Source: Sphingomonas sp. H160509
GTDB lineage: Bacteria; Pseudomonadota; Alphaproteobacteria; Sphingomonadales; Sphingomonadaceae
Direction: 5' to 3'
Length of the DNA stretch: 64,000 nucleotides
NCBI RefSeq assembly: GCF_024124765.2
Contig: NZ_JAMXSR020000002.1
Span: 1,387,001 to 1,451,000, forward strand
Shown: positions 18,714 to 27,478 of the stretch, one piece after another
How the letters are laid out: each line of letters starts with the position of its first letter
Position numbering within the stretch: position 1 is the stretch's first letter
Translations under genes and position numbers: made by a program
The notes under the pieces: model-generated
Database searches by the model: none
What the model was told of the DNA's origin: nothing
Seen by the model: only the letters and a program-made list of their open reading frames with translations

Positions 18714-18845
18714 GTCCGGCTCCTAGCCGGGCTTGTCGTTGCGGAACAGTATCTAACGCCGTATTTCCGCCACGTTTCGTCCGGGTGCGGGATCAGGTGT
18801 GGCGTTTGGGTGGCATCTGGCGGCGGCACGTGGCAGGACATGGCG

Positions 18846-19041
18846 ATGGCCGATCCGACTTCTCGCGACACCCTGCCCCCCCAAGGATCCGAGCGCTGCG
18901 GGCGGGTTCCTCGTCGCGCTTGGCATGCTGGGCGGTGCGGGGGTGGGGTTTGCGATCGGGCAGGCTACGCCGGGGTTTCTGGTCGGGACTGGGATCGGCG
19001 TGCTGGCGGCGGTACTGGTTTGGTTGAAGGACCGGCGGTAG
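18846..19041 (+). CDS. Small glycine-rich membrane protein (one frameshift)
   Basis: About 64 aa after repair. ATG 18846 is chosen because AGGA at 18835-18838 is well spaced; ATG 18840 would also fit the frame. N-terminus MADPTSRDTLPP, then a run of seven C (18880s) with one base in excess, then KDPSAAGGFLVALGMLGGAG and IGQATPGFLVGTGIGVLAAV, two Gly-rich membrane helices, ending WLKDRR. The glycine spacing suggests tightly packed helices. I do not recognise a family beyond a resemblance to AtpZ/AtpI-like small proteins. Divergent from tamA. Confidence 0.6.
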
Positions 19042-19064
19042 AGGGCGTTCGCCCTCCCATCTCC

Positions 19065-19213
19065 CGTTCGTCCCGAGTAGCCGTCGAGTAGCTCCATCGG
19101 AGCGTATCGAGATGGCGTATCGAAGGACAGGTTGGGACGCGGAACCCATGCTTCGATACGAGCCCTCGATACGCTCCTTGCGGAGCTACTCGGCCTCTAC
19201 TCAGCACGAACGG
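19065..19213. repeat. Palindromic intergenic repeat, family F
   Basis: Second copy of the family at 11238: CGTATCGAAG, GCTTCGATACGAG, CGGAGCTACTCG and CTACTCAGCACGAACGG arranged as nested inverted repeats. It lies between the small membrane protein and the convergent RNase T2 gene. Confidence 0.7.
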
Positions 19214-19262
19214 GATGTGGCGTGGGGCCCCGTACCGTGCTGATTTAGCGACTACCTACCGC

Positions 19263-19977
19263 CTATCGACTACCGCGCCAGATCTGAAGCGGTGCGTTCG
19301 GGTTCAGTCCGCCCTGATGCACCGGGCAGCGGCGGTAGCGGAAGCGGCGATCCAGGCAGATCCAGACCTCGTCGAGCCAGCCCCTGCTTGGTGGCGGTGA
19401 CGCGCATCATGTCTTCCTTCAGGCCGGGATTCACGCCTGCCATCGCCGCAGCGAACCGGCCCGCCGTCAGCGGTGCTCGCGACAACGCGTCCATGTCCGG
19501 ATAGCGGAGCTTGCCGTACAGCCCGGCCGACTGGTTGAAATACTTGGCAGGACGGTATCCGGGCATGCAGGTGCCGTGCTTGGCCCACTCATGCTGGAGC
19601 AACTGCGCGGACGGCGTCGTGCAGAGATGCGCGCGGATCACCGGCGGCGGTACGAACTCGGCGTCATGACAATATTGTGGCCAGTCCTTGCCGACGCCGT
19701 CCGGCCAGAGCCCATGCAGCGTGAAGCCGAACCGGTTCCCCGCGCCGCACTGGAAGGTCGACCCGGTGCGATCGCCATTCTCACGGCAATATTGCGGCGC
19801 CCAGGTGATCGCGAGCGTGTAGCTGCCGATCGGGATATCCCGCTTCGGCTGGCTTTCCGACGGCAGGTCCGGGCGGACGCGCTCGACCGACGTGGGAGTC
19901 GAGCATTGATAAGCCTGCGCCTGCACGACGCTCGGCAGTGCGATCGCGACGGCGGCGAGGGTAAGCTTGGAGATCAT
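19263..19977 (-). CDS. Ribonuclease T2 family, secreted (one frameshift)
   Basis: Periplasmic/secreted endoribonuclease. Signal peptide MISKLTLAAVAIALPSVVQA. Both catalytic segments are present: CAS I as FGFTLHGLWPD and CAS II as QHEWAKHGTC, with the active-site His residues. A one-base excess in GGGG near 19382-19386 shifts the frame; corrected, the protein ends with WLDEVWICLDRRFRYRRCPV and NPNAPLQIWRGSR, the usual Cys-containing tail. Start overlaps the upstream membrane-protein stop by 4 bp. Confidence 0.92.
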
Positions 19978-20432
19978 GCGACGTTCCCTCTATCGGTATC
20001 CGTATCGAAATCGGCGTCGTCGTCCTGACCGAACCAGGCTTTGCTGCCGGGCCGGAAGAGGTGGACGGCGGCGGCGACGTAGAGTGCTTCTGCGATGAGT
20101 GAGAGGATCGATGCCGTGCCGACGATCGCGCTACCCGTCGCGAGCGTCGCAAGCGCCTGAACGGCGGCCCAGGTCGACAAGGCGGCGAGGATCACGACCA
20201 CCCACTTCGCGACGACGCTCGGCGCGCGCGCGGTGAAGTACCAGAGCAGCACCGTCACCGCGATCCCGATCGCCTGGAACGTCGGCAAAATCCACGTCGC
20301 CTTGGCGAGTACCGGATAGGCGGTGACAATCGCCTCGCGCTGCGACCAGGTCATCGCCGCGACGATCGAATCCAGGATGAACGCCGCCCAATAGAGGCGC
20401 TCGTAGCGAACGATGGCAACCGGCCTGATCAT
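19974..20432 (-). CDS. Four-helix integral membrane protein of unknown function
   Basis: 152 aa with four hydrophobic helices (around LYWAAFILDSIVAAMTW, TWILPTFQAIGIAVTVLLWY, VVVILAALSTWAAVQALATL, SILSLIAEALYVAAAVHLF) and an acidic cytoplasmic tail (GQDDDADFDTDTD). I do not recognise the family. It is 52 bp after nadC and overlaps RNase T2 by 4 bp, so the three are probably one transcript. Confidence 0.8.
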   Translation of the reverse strand: MIRPVAIVRYERLYWAAFILDSIVAAMTWSQREAIVTAYPVLAKATWILPTFQAIGIAVTVLLWYFTARAPSVVAKWVVVILAALSTWAAVQALATLATGSAIVGTASILSLIAEALYVAAAVHLFRPGSKAWFGQDDDADFDTDTDRGNVA

Positions 20433-20484
20433 GGTCCTACTCCCTGACCTGGCCAGCCGAAGGCCCGCGCCGGATCTGGCGGAG

Positions 20485-21336
20485 CTATTCGACGGTCGCG
20501 AAGTCCAGCCCTATATCTGCTGCGGGCGCCGACTGCGTCAAGCGGCCGACCGACACATAGGTCACGCCCGATTCGGCAATCGCGCGGATCGTGTCGAGAT
20601 TGACACCGCCCGATGCTTCGGTGGGGACACGACCGGCGACGAGCGCCACCGCTTCGCGCAACATCGTCGGCGGCATGTTGTCGAGCAGCAGGTGCGTCGC
20701 GCCAGCTTCCAGCGCCGGCTCGATCTGGTCGATCCGGTCGACCTCGACGATGATCTGCGCGATCCCTGCGGCCTTTGCGCGACGAACCGCCTCGGCGACA
20801 CCGCCCGCGACCGCGACGTGATTGTCCTTGATCATCGCCGCATCCCACAGACCCATGCGGTGGTTCTGAGCTCCACCCATCCGGGTCGCGTATTTCTCCA
20901 GCACGCGCAGGCCCGGGATCGTCTTGCGCGTGTCGAGCAGGATCGCGCCCGTGCCCTCGATCGCGTCGACATACGCGCGCGTCATCGTCGCGATTCCCGA
21001 CAGATGCTGGACGGTGTTGAGCGCGGACCGCTCTGCCGTCAGCATCGCGCGCCCTGCCCCTTCGAGCCGCATGAGTTCCGTGCCGGCGGCCACCTGCTGC
21101 CCGTCGTGGACGAGGCGTTCGATCCGCACGCCCGGGTCCAGCGCACGGAAGAACGCTTCGGCGAGATCGAGCCCGGCTACGACGATCGGATCGCGGCTGT
21201 CCATGACCCCGGTGAATCGCGCGTTCGCGGGGATCACTGCGGTGGACGTTATGTCGCCAATCGTGCCGAGATCCTCGGCCAGCGTCGCCGCGACGAAGGC
21301 GTCGATATCGAACGACTCGGGCAATGCTGTCTTCAC
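20485..21336 (-). CDS. nadC: Quinolinate phosphoribosyltransferase (nicotinate-nucleotide pyrophosphorylase)
   Basis: Makes nicotinate mononucleotide from quinolinate and PRPP in de novo NAD synthesis. The GTG start at 21336, with GGAGA a few bases upstream, gives MKTALPESFDIDAFVAATL. Signatures: LNTVQHLSGIATMTRAYVDA, LLDTRKTIPGLRVLEKYAT, the Lys in MIKDNHVA, and the barrel end VNLDTIRAIAESGVTYVSVG. About 283 aa. nadA lies close by, separated by a small plus-strand gene. Confidence 0.96.
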   Translation of the reverse strand: MKTALPESFDIDAFVAATLAEDLGTIGDITSTAVIPANARFTGVMDSRDPIVVAGLDLAEAFFRALDPGVRIERLVHDGQQVAAGTELMRLEGAGRAMLTAERSALNTVQHLSGIATMTRAYVDAIEGTGAILLDTRKTIPGLRVLEKYATRMGGAQNHRMGLWDAAMIKDNHVAVAGGVAEAVRRAKAAGIAQIIVEVDRIDQIEPALEAGATHLLLDNMPPTMLREAVALVAGRVPTEASGGVNLDTIRAIAESGVTYVSVGRLTQSAPAADIGLDFATVE

Positions 21337-21452
21337 CTGGCGTCTCCGGATTGTTCGTCGAAAATATGCTCGGCGCGCGGTGCCAAAAAAAGAGACGGTC
21401 GGAACAGTGACTTCGCGGTTCATTCGACTCATCGAATTATTTTTCCGGTATA

Positions 21453-21477
21453 GGAACCATTCGAGACGTCGAGGGTT
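21453..21477 (+). promoter_or_regulatory. Putative EcfG-type promoter
   Basis: GGAAC (21453-21457), 16 bases, GGTT (21474-21477): the same spacing and -10 variant as the nepR promoter candidate. It lies 27 bases before a 50-aa gene. Confidence 0.5.
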
Positions 21478-21503
21478 TGCCGATCACTACCGAGGATATT
21501 CTT

Positions 21504-21656
21504 ATGCCCACCACCACGATGGCCGATACCGCACGCCTGCATGCCCTGCTGGACGAAGCTCTTACGCTGGCCGACACGCTGCAGCTGCCGCTGGCCGCTA
21601 TCCATATCGACCAGGCGCTTGCCCAGTTGAGCGGTGCAGACGTCCCGGCGCTCTGA
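21504..21656 (+). CDS. Small hypothetical protein, 50 aa, possibly stress-induced
   Basis: MPTTTMADTARLHALLDEAL, then TLADTLQLPLAAIHIDQALA, ending GADVPAL. Leucine/alanine-rich with heptad-like spacing, so probably helical; no signal peptide. A ribosome site (AGGA, about 8 bases before the ATG) is present and an EcfG-like promoter precedes it. It sits alone on the plus strand between nadC and nadA. No family recognised. Confidence 0.6.
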   Translation: MPTTTMADTARLHALLDEALTLADTLQLPLAAIHIDQALAQLSGADVPAL

Positions 21657-21740
21657 GCCCCCCTGATCTGAACGCTTCGTGATGTGACCGCGCCGGGCTG
21701 GAATAATCCAGCCCGAACGGCGGCCAATTGAAACGGGCCG

Positions 21741-22724
21741 TTACTTCGGCCCGAGATCACCCTTCCCCACGGTATTCGATGCCATCGACAGCATGCGGTC
21801 GAGGCTCTTCTTCGCCTGGAGCCGCAGCCCTTCCTCGATCTCGATCCGCGGCGACAGGTCGCGTAGCGCGACGTACAGTTTTTCGAGCGTGTTGAGCGCC
21901 ATGTACGGACAGATATTGCAGTTGCAGTTGCCGTCCGCACCCGGCGCGCCGATGAAGCGCTTGTTCGGCAGCGCCTTTTCCATCTGGTGGATGATGTGCG
22001 GCTCGGTCGCAACGATCAGCGTGTCGCCGGGCATCGCGAGCGCGTAATCGAGAATGCCGCGCGTCGAGCCGACGTAATCCGCGTGATCGAGAATGATCGG
22101 CGGGCATTCGGGATGCGCGACGACGGGCGCACCAGGGTGCTGCGCCTTCAGCTTCATCAGCTCGGTCTCGCTGAACGCCTCGTGGACGATGCAGACGCCC
22201 GGCCAAAGCAGCATGTCGCGGCCGGTCTTCCGCGCGAGGTAACCGCCGAGATTGCGGTCAGGGCCGAAGATTATCTTCTGCTCGGGGGGGATCTGCGCAA
22301 GGATCGCATCTGCCGACGAGCTCGTGACGATGATGTCGGAGAGCGCCTTCACCTCGGTCGAGCAGTTGATGTACGTCAGCGCGATGTGATCGGGATGCTT
22401 CGCGCGGAACGCCGCGAACTGCTCGGGCGGGCAGCTGTCCTCCAGGCTGCACCCGGCATCCATGTCGGGCAGGATGACGATCTTGTCGGGCGACAGGATC
22501 TTGGCGGTCTCGGCCATGAACCGCACGCCGCAGAATGCGATCACGTCGGCATCGGTCGCGGCGGCCTTGCGCGACAGGTCGAGACTGTCGCCGACGAAAT
22601 CGGCCAGATCCTGAAGTTCCGGCTTCTGATAATAATGCGCGAGGATGACCGCGTTCTTCTCCTTGCGGAGGCGCTCGATCTCGGCGCGTATGTCGATGCC
22701 GGCGAAGTTCTGCTTCAATTCCAT
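21741..22724 (-). CDS. nadA: Quinolinate synthase
   Basis: [4Fe-4S] enzyme condensing iminoaspartate and DHAP to quinolinate. 327 aa, intact. Cluster cysteines are in GCSLEDSC, HPECPP and the terminal CNCNICPYMALNTLEKLYVA. Other family marks are LAHYYQKPELQDLADFVGDS and YINCSTEVKALSDIIVTSSS. It follows the DUF4230 gene by 29 bp. nadB was not seen in the window. Confidence 0.97.
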   Translation of the reverse strand: MELKQNFAGIDIRAEIERLRKEKNAVILAHYYQKPELQDLADFVGDSLDLSRKAAATDADVIAFCGVRFMAETAKILSPDKIVILPDMDAGCSLEDSCPPEQFAAFRAKHPDHIALTYINCSTEVKALSDIIVTSSSADAILAQIPPEQKIIFGPDRNLGGYLARKTGRDMLLWPGVCIVHEAFSETELMKLKAQHPGAPVVAHPECPPIILDHADYVGSTRGILDYALAMPGDTLIVATEPHIIHQMEKALPNKRFIGAPGADGNCNCNICPYMALNTLEKLYVALRDLSPRIEIEEGLRLQAKKSLDRMLSMASNTVGKGDLGPK

Positions 22725-22753
22725 GGTCGTATCCCGAGTTTAGCGCCCGTCTT

Positions 22754-23479
22754 CTAGCGACGATTCCCTAGCACGTCCTGCAGCGAGCGCGAGGTGTCCC
22801 AGCGCTCGGTATTCGCGGTCGGCTCGTCGGCAAAGCGCACTGCGACGGTCGCGTCGATTCCGGCAGCCCGCAGCGGCATCGCGAAACTGCGTTCGACCGC
22901 ACGACGGGTGGCGTCGCGCGCGAGCTTGATCATCGCGGGTTCGCGCGCCTGGCGGATCAGTTCGATCTGGCCCGCACGGCGATTGGCGGCGTCGAGGCGC
23001 TTTTCGGCATCGGTGAACGTGGTCAGCACGCCGCCCGAACCATATTCGCGGACCGCGTTGAGATCGACCTGCGGGCCATCGGCTTCGACGGCGGGAAGGC
23101 GCACGGACAGCGTCTTCGAAGTGCCATCCCACGCGACATCCGACTGGGTCAGCTTGGCCATGTCGACTTCGTACCGGACCATGCCGGGCATGATTAGCGT
23201 CTTCTCGGTCGTGAAGCCGAGCTGCGACTGTTTCGAGGTGACGACCGCGACGTAGCGCGCGGCGAACGCCGACAGGCGGTTCTGCTCGCGCAGTCCTTCG
23301 AGGCTGGCGCTGGCGATCGTGGTCGGATCGGGCGTGAGGCGGTCGCTGACGTAGCGCTGCACGCCCCAGAGCACGAGCAGCCCAGCGAGGACGAGGATCA
23401 AGACGATTCCGACGGCCTTGGCCAGGAACGGGGCCACGCCGCTCTTGCGTACGGGTTCGGTCACGCTGTCGTTCGCCAT
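22754..23479 (-). CDS. DUF4230 domain membrane-anchored protein
   Basis: 241 aa. One N-terminal membrane helix (AVGIVLILVLAGLLVLWGVQ) then an extracytoplasmic DUF4230 domain with VTSKQSQLGFTTEKTLIMPG, VRYEVDMAKL and the helical stretch RLDAANRRAGQIELIRQARE. Function unknown in the family. Its ATG (23479) lies inside the end of the MBL-fold gene (19-bp overlap), and nadA follows by 29 bp, so the three form an operon. Confidence 0.85.
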   Translation of the reverse strand: MANDSVTEPVRKSGVAPFLAKAVGIVLILVLAGLLVLWGVQRYVSDRLTPDPTTIASASLEGLREQNRLSAFAARYVAVVTSKQSQLGFTTEKTLIMPGMVRYEVDMAKLTQSDVAWDGTSKTLSVRLPAVEADGPQVDLNAVREYGSGGVLTTFTDAEKRLDAANRRAGQIELIRQAREPAMIKLARDATRRAVERSFAMPLRAAGIDATVAVRFADEPTANTERWDTSRSLQDVLGNRR

Positions 23480-24319
23480 GTCTCGCCTTCCTCGATAACC
23501 AGTCCGCGGGTTTGCAGGTCGTACAGATGCGCCAGCACCGATCGTGCCGCAGCGGGCACGAGCTGCGGGCCGAGACCGACATACATGCGCTCGACCATCG
23601 CCGGGATCGCCAACGCGCCCTTGCCAAGCAAGCGAAGGATCTGGCCCCTCGCGCTGCTTGCGGTGACCGAGCATGCCGCGGACGAGCCGCTGGGGCTTGT
23701 CGATCGCCTCGCCGTGGCCGGGATAATAGATGCGGTCGTCGCGCCCCATCAACTTTTCGAGGCTGGCCATGTACGCCGTCATATTGCCATCGGGCGGCGA
23801 GACGATCGTCGTCGACCAGCCCATGACGTGATCGCCGGAAAACAGCGCCTTCGTCTCCGGCAGCGCGAAGGCGAGGTTGTTCGAAGTGTGACCGGGCGTC
23901 GCGATCGCCTCCAGCGTCCAGCCATCACCGGTCACACTATCACCCTCGGAAAGAACGCGGTCGGGTGCGTACGCGGCATCGAATGACGCGTCTGCGCGCG
24001 CGCCCACGTCGGCAAGATCGAACGGCGCAGCGCCGACGATCGGGGCGCCGGTCAGCGACTGGAGCGGACGCGTGGCGGGGCTGTGGTCGCGGTGGTGATG
24101 CGTGACGACGATCGCCTCGACCGGGCGGCCATCGATCGCGCGCAGCAACGCATCCATGTGCGCGGGATCGTCGGGGCCTGGATCGATCACGGCAAGATCG
24201 GTCGTGCCAACGATATGCGTTTGCGTACCCGTATAGGTGTAGGGAGAGGCGTTGGGCGCGAGCACGCGAACGACGAGCGGCTCGAGCTGGATCGGGATAC
24301 CGGTCGGATGCTCAGCCAT
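23461..24319 (-). CDS. MBL-fold metallo-hydrolase with winged-helix tail (one frameshift)
   Basis: LACTB2-like metallo-beta-lactamase fold. Metal motif THHHRDH, a second His in ATPGHTSNN, Asp in LFSGDHVMGW, and the terminal His in YYPGHGEAI. The C-terminal part is a small winged-helix domain. The frame breaks at the C4 run 23645-23648; corrected, the tail reads GALAIPAMVERMYVGLGPQL and LYDLQTRGLVIEEGETWR. About 285 aa. RNA or thioester hydrolase activity is possible; the substrate is unknown. Confidence 0.88.
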
Positions 24320-24509
24320 GGATGCGAAATGGCGGCTCGACGCGGCGATGGCAAGACCTCGTTAGTCGCGGAGAGCTGTCGGAAACTCTTACAGGCCGAC
24401 GTCGGGACAAACCTGAGTTAACTATCGAACGTCGCCAAAACTGCGAACGGCAGGTTCTGGCATGGGCCATGCAACTAGTGTGCCGTCACCGAACGCGTTC
24501 GCGTTCACA

Positions 24510-24554
24510 GGGTGGATCGACCGCTTTTCCTTCCGGTCTCGCGTCGATCCACCC
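24510..24554 (-). terminator. Inverted repeat downstream of grxD
   Basis: GGGTGGATCGAC (24510-24521) pairs perfectly with GTCGATCCACCC (24543-24554) across a 21-base loop. It lies just after the grxD stop on the minus strand. No T-run follows, so termination may need help. The 190 bases between this and the MBL-fold start hold nothing I can name. Confidence 0.4.
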
Positions 24555-24568
24555 ACCCGGTGCCTTGG

Positions 24569-24892
24569 TCAGTTGGCCTTCTGCGTCTCGAACAACTGCG
24601 CCAGCTCGCCGCTCTCATACATTTCCATCATGATGTCGGAGCCGCCGACGAATTCGCCATCGACGTAAAGCTGCGGGATGGTCGGCCAGTCGGAATAGCT
24701 CTTGATGCCGTGGCGGATACCCTGGTCCTGCAACACGTCGACGCTCTCGAACTCAACCTCGAGATGGTTGAGGATCGCGATCGCGCGGCTGGAAAAGCCG
24801 CACTGCGGGAACAGCGGGCTGCCCTTCATGAACAGGACTACCGGGCTGGCTTTTACCAGGGCGTCGATGCGGGCGTTGGAATCGTCGGTCAT
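24569..24892 (-). CDS. grxD: Monothiol glutaredoxin Grx4 type
   Basis: CGFS-type glutaredoxin that carries or delivers [2Fe-2S] clusters. 107 aa. Active-site FPQCGFSSRAI, glutathione-binding WPTIPQLYVDGEFVGGSDI. It is the third gene of zeta inhibitor-bolA-grxD, 11 bp after bolA; BolA and CGFS glutaredoxins form a shared Fe-S complex, so the operon pairs partners. Confidence 0.97.
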   Translation of the reverse strand: MTDDSNARIDALVKASPVVLFMKGSPLFPQCGFSSRAIAILNHLEVEFESVDVLQDQGIRHGIKSYSDWPTIPQLYVDGEFVGGSDIMMEMYESGELAQLFETQKAN

Positions 24893-24903
24893 GTCTTCGG
24901 TCC

Positions 24904-25134
24904 TCAGGAGATTGCGGTCGTAAGCTGTAGTGCGTGCAGGACGCCGCCCATCCGGCCGCCGAGCGCGGCGTAGACGGCCTGGTGCTGCTTCACCCGGCTC
25001 ATCCCGGCAAAGCTGGCGGCGGTGACCTTGGCAGCATAGTGATCGCCGTCGCCCGCGAGATCGGTGATCTCGACCTGGGCATCGGGGATCGCGTCCTTGA
25101 TCATCGCTTCGATATCGTTGGCAGCCATCGGCAT
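24904..25134 (-). CDS. BolA family protein
   Basis: 76 aa. KH-like fold protein with AQVEITDLAGDGDHYAAKVT, FAGMSRVKQHQAVYAALGGR and the terminal HALQLTT, where a His is a likely cluster ligand together with Grx4. It starts 2 bp after the zeta-inhibitor stop. IbaG/BolA subtype not resolved. Confidence 0.93.
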   Translation of the reverse strand: MPMAANDIEAMIKDAIPDAQVEITDLAGDGDHYAAKVTAASFAGMSRVKQHQAVYAALGGRMGGVLHALQLTTAIS

Positions 25135-25135
25135 A

Positions 25136-25459
25136 TCAATGCGACTCCAGCAATTGGCGACGTGCCTCGATCATCTGCTGCGCCAGCGCGCGGCGGACGG
25201 TAGCCTCGTCATGGTCGAGCCCCGCGGCGGTCAGGTCGCCGACCAGTTTCCGCACGACGTCGTCGTCGCCGCCGCCTTCCATGTCGGCATGCACGAGCGC
25301 GGTCGCATAGGCGTCCGTCTCTTCAGGGGTCAGCTGCATTTCCTGCGCCGCCCATCCCCCGAGCAGGCGATTGCGACGGGCCGTTATCCGGAAGGCCATC
25401 TCTTCCTCGCGCGCGAAATTCGCCTCGCTGGCGCGTTCGCGGTCGTCGAAAGTGGTCAT
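25136..25459 (-). CDS. ATPase inhibitor subunit zeta (DUF1476)
   Basis: Alphaproteobacterial zeta-type natural inhibitor of F1-ATPase. 107 aa, all helical: MTTFDDRERASEANFAREEE, FRITARRNRLLGGWAAQEM, then DDDVVRKLVGDLTAAGLDHD. The N-terminal stretch is the inhibitory region in Paracoccus. First gene of a tight three-gene unit with bolA and grxD. Confidence 0.9.
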   Translation of the reverse strand: MTTFDDRERASEANFAREEEMAFRITARRNRLLGGWAAQEMQLTPEETDAYATALVHADMEGGGDDDVVRKLVGDLTAAGLDHDEATVRRALAQQMIEARRQLLESH

Positions 25460-25551
25460 GTCGCGGGTCCCCGTTCAGTCTCGTCGTGGGCCCCGAGATA
25501 GGTCGCACAACGCCCCCGCGCAACAATCGACAGAAACGTACAAAAACTACT

Positions 25552-25576
25552 GGAACTATGGTCTGGTTGTAACGAT
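25552..25576 (+). promoter_or_regulatory. Possible EcfG-type promoter
   Basis: GGAAC (25552-25556), 16 bases, CGAT (25573-25576); one -10 mismatch. It lies about 45 bases before a 43-aa gene that has a strong ribosome site. Confidence 0.4.
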
Positions 25577-25620
25577 ATATACGTCGATCACGTGACACAG
25601 TGCACGGATAGGAGAGTGAT

Positions 25621-25753
25621 ATGACGACGCTATCCCAGCCGACATCCGTTTCCGTGGCCAAGACGCGCGCTACACCGCCGGTCGTGCACGGGCTTGCCTA
25701 CGGAAGTTTCGCGTCGATAGCGATGTGGGGGGGCGATCGCCACCGTTGCGTAA
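25621..25753 (+). CDS. Small hydrophobic-tailed protein, about 43 aa (one frameshift)
   Basis: MTTLSQPTSVSVAKTRATPP followed by VVHGLAYGSFASIAMW. A run of seven G (25727-25733) breaks the frame; with one G fewer the protein ends GAIATVA at the TAA 25751-25753 and gains a short hydrophobic C-terminal segment. Without correction it would run on into an unlikely RPLRRVSL tail. AGGAGA lies six bases before the ATG. It stands alone between two minus-strand operons with an EcfG-like site upstream. No family recognised. Confidence 0.5.
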
Positions 25754-25786
25754 CGTGTTTTGAACCCCCTGTAGAGGCGGCTGTAC

Positions 25787-26785
25787 TCAGCCGACCTCTA
25801 CGACGAGTTTCCCTATAGCACCGCGAGCCGCCATCTTCGCGATGGCCTTGCCGCCGTCCTCGAACGCGAATGTTTCGGTTACACGCGGCGCGATCTTTCC
25901 GGCTTCCCATAAATCGAACAGCGTTTCGATGTGCGCCTGGTTCGCCTTCGGATCACGCGCCGCGAACGCGCCCCAGAATACGCCGCAGACGTCGCAGCTT
26001 TTGAGTAGCGTGAGGTTGAGCGGGAGTTTCGGGATGCCGGCGGGGAAGCCGACGACGAGATACTTGCCCTCCCAGGCGATCGATCGCAGCGCGGGCTCGG
26101 CATAGTCGCCACCGACCGGATCGTAGATCACGTGTGCGCCATCGCGACCGACCGCGGCCTTGAACTGCTCGGCGAGCGCCTTCGACTGGTCCTTGTCGAA
26201 CGGCGCGCGGGCGTAGATCAACGTTTCGTCGGCACCGGCGGACTTGGCAGCGGCGGCCTTTTCCTCGGACGAGACCGCGGCGACGACCTTCGCGCCGAAC
26301 GCCTTGCCGAGTTCGATCGCGGCAAGCCCTACCCCGCCGGCCGCGCCGAGCACGAGCAGCGTCTGGCCCGCCTTGATATGGCCGCGGTCGAGCAGCGCGT
26401 GGATCGTCGTGCCGTAGGTGAGGATCAGCGAGGCGCCCTCGGCGAAGCTGCGGCCTTCGGGGAGGCGGTAGAGCTTGGCGGGGTCGGCAATCACCTTTTC
26501 GCAAAGCCCGCCGTGACCGAGCATCGCGATGACGCGGTCGCCGACTGCCCAGCCCGTCACGCCTTCGCCGATCGAGGCGATCGTGCCGGCGATCTCGCCG
26601 CCCGGTGCGAACGGGCGCTGCGGCTTGAACTGGTATTTGTCCTCGATGATCAGGACGTCGGGGAAGTTGATCGCGCAGACCTTGACCGCGACGACGACCT
26701 GGCCGGGGCCGGCTACCAGATCGGGCAGCTCGACCATTTCCAGAGTTTCAGGTCCGCCGACTGCCTTCGACACCAATGCTCGCAT
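25787..26785 (-). CDS. NADPH:quinone oxidoreductase, zinc-independent MDR family
   Basis: 332 aa, intact. GroES-like N-terminus ([20 protein letters not shown]), Rossmann fold with the nucleotide loop [20 protein letters not shown], and [20 protein letters not shown]. No catalytic or structural zinc cysteines, so QOR-like. It overlaps the leuD end by 38 bp, indicating translation from the leuC-leuD transcript; its biochemical link to leucine synthesis is unknown. Confidence 0.92.
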   Translation of the reverse strand: MRALVSKAVGGPETLEMVELPDLVAGPGQVVVAVKVCAINFPDVLIIEDKYQFKPQRPFAPGGEIAGTIASIGEGVTGWAVGDRVIAMLGHGGLCEKVIADPAKLYRLPEGRSFAEGASLILTYGTTIHALLDRGHIKAGQTLLVLGAAGGVGLAAIELGKAFGAKVVAAVSSEEKAAAAKSAGADETLIYARAPFDKDQSKALAEQFKAAVGRDGAHVIYDPVGGDYAEPALRSIAWEGKYLVVGFPAGIPKLPLNLTLLKSCDVCGVFWGAFAARDPKANQAHIETLFDLWEAGKIAPRVTETFAFEDGGKAIAKMAARGAIGKLVVEVG

Positions 26786-27377
26786 ACCCGCTCTCCACCG
26801 TCGTCCAGGGGCGATTCGATGCGACCGCCTCCTCGAATTTCGAAATCTGGGTATCCCTTGCCAGCGTCAGGCCGACTTCGTCCAGCCCTTCCATGAGACA
26901 CTGGCGACGGAATGCGTCGAGTTCGAAGGTGAAGCGGTCCTGGAACGGGGTAGTGACGGTCATCGTCTCGAGATCGACGGTGACGATCTGGTCCTTGGCG
27001 ACCTCGAGCAGGCGGTCGATCGCCTCCTGGGGCAGCACGACGGGGACGATGCCGTTCTTGAACGCGTTGCCCGAGAAAATGTCGGAGAAGCTCGGCGCGA
27101 TTACCGCGGTGATACCCATGTCGGCGAGCGCCCAGGCGGCATGCTCGCGGCTGGAGCCGCAGCCGAAATTATCGCCGGCGATCAGGATCGGCGACCCGGC
27201 ATAGCGCGGGTCGTTGAAGATGTTGCCGGGTTGCGCACGGACCGTCTCGAACGCGCCACGGCCGAGGCCGGTGCGCGTGATCGTCTTCAGCCAGTGCGCC
27301 GGGATGATGACGTCGGTGTCGATGTTCTTCGCGCCCCAGGGATAGGCGCGGCCCGAGACGGTCGTGACGGGAGTCAT
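26748..27377 (-). CDS. leuD: 3-isopropylmalate dehydratase small subunit
   Basis: Swivel-domain subunit that with LeuC isomerises isopropylmalate in leucine synthesis. 209 aa. [14 protein letters not shown] at the start, [20 protein letters not shown], and [19 protein letters not shown]. It starts within the ATGA overlap of a 34-aa gene that separates it from leuC. Confidence 0.96.
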   Translation of the reverse strand: MTPVTTVSGRAYPWGAKNIDTDVIIPAHWLKTITRTGLGRGAFETVRAQPGNIFNDPRYAGSPILIAGDNFGCGSSREHAAWALADMGITAVIAPSFSDIFSGNAFKNGIVPVVLPQEAIDRLLEVAKDQIVTVDLETMTVTTPFQDRFTFELDAFRRQCLMEGLDEVGLTLARDTQISKFEEAVASNRPWTTVESGYASIGVEGSRRT

Positions 27378-27478
27378 CGCTGTTCCGTGCGCTCCGGAAC
27401 GACACGCGCCGATGCGACATAGGCCGCGACGCCGCTGAGCATTGCCCCAGCCGCCAGCAATACGAAAACCTTCTTCAT
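27374..27478 (-). CDS. 34-aa membrane/exported peptide between leuC and leuD
   Basis: [20 protein letters not shown] then [14 protein letters not shown]. It looks like an N-terminal signal anchor: two Lys, a hydrophobic run, and a short charged tail. Its ATG overlaps the leuC stop and its stop overlaps the leuD ATG (ATGA at both ends), so translation is coupled throughout. The tight packing argues that it is a real gene; function unknown. Confidence 0.65.
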   Translation of the reverse strand: MKKVFVLLAAGAMLSGVAAYVASARVVPERTEQR

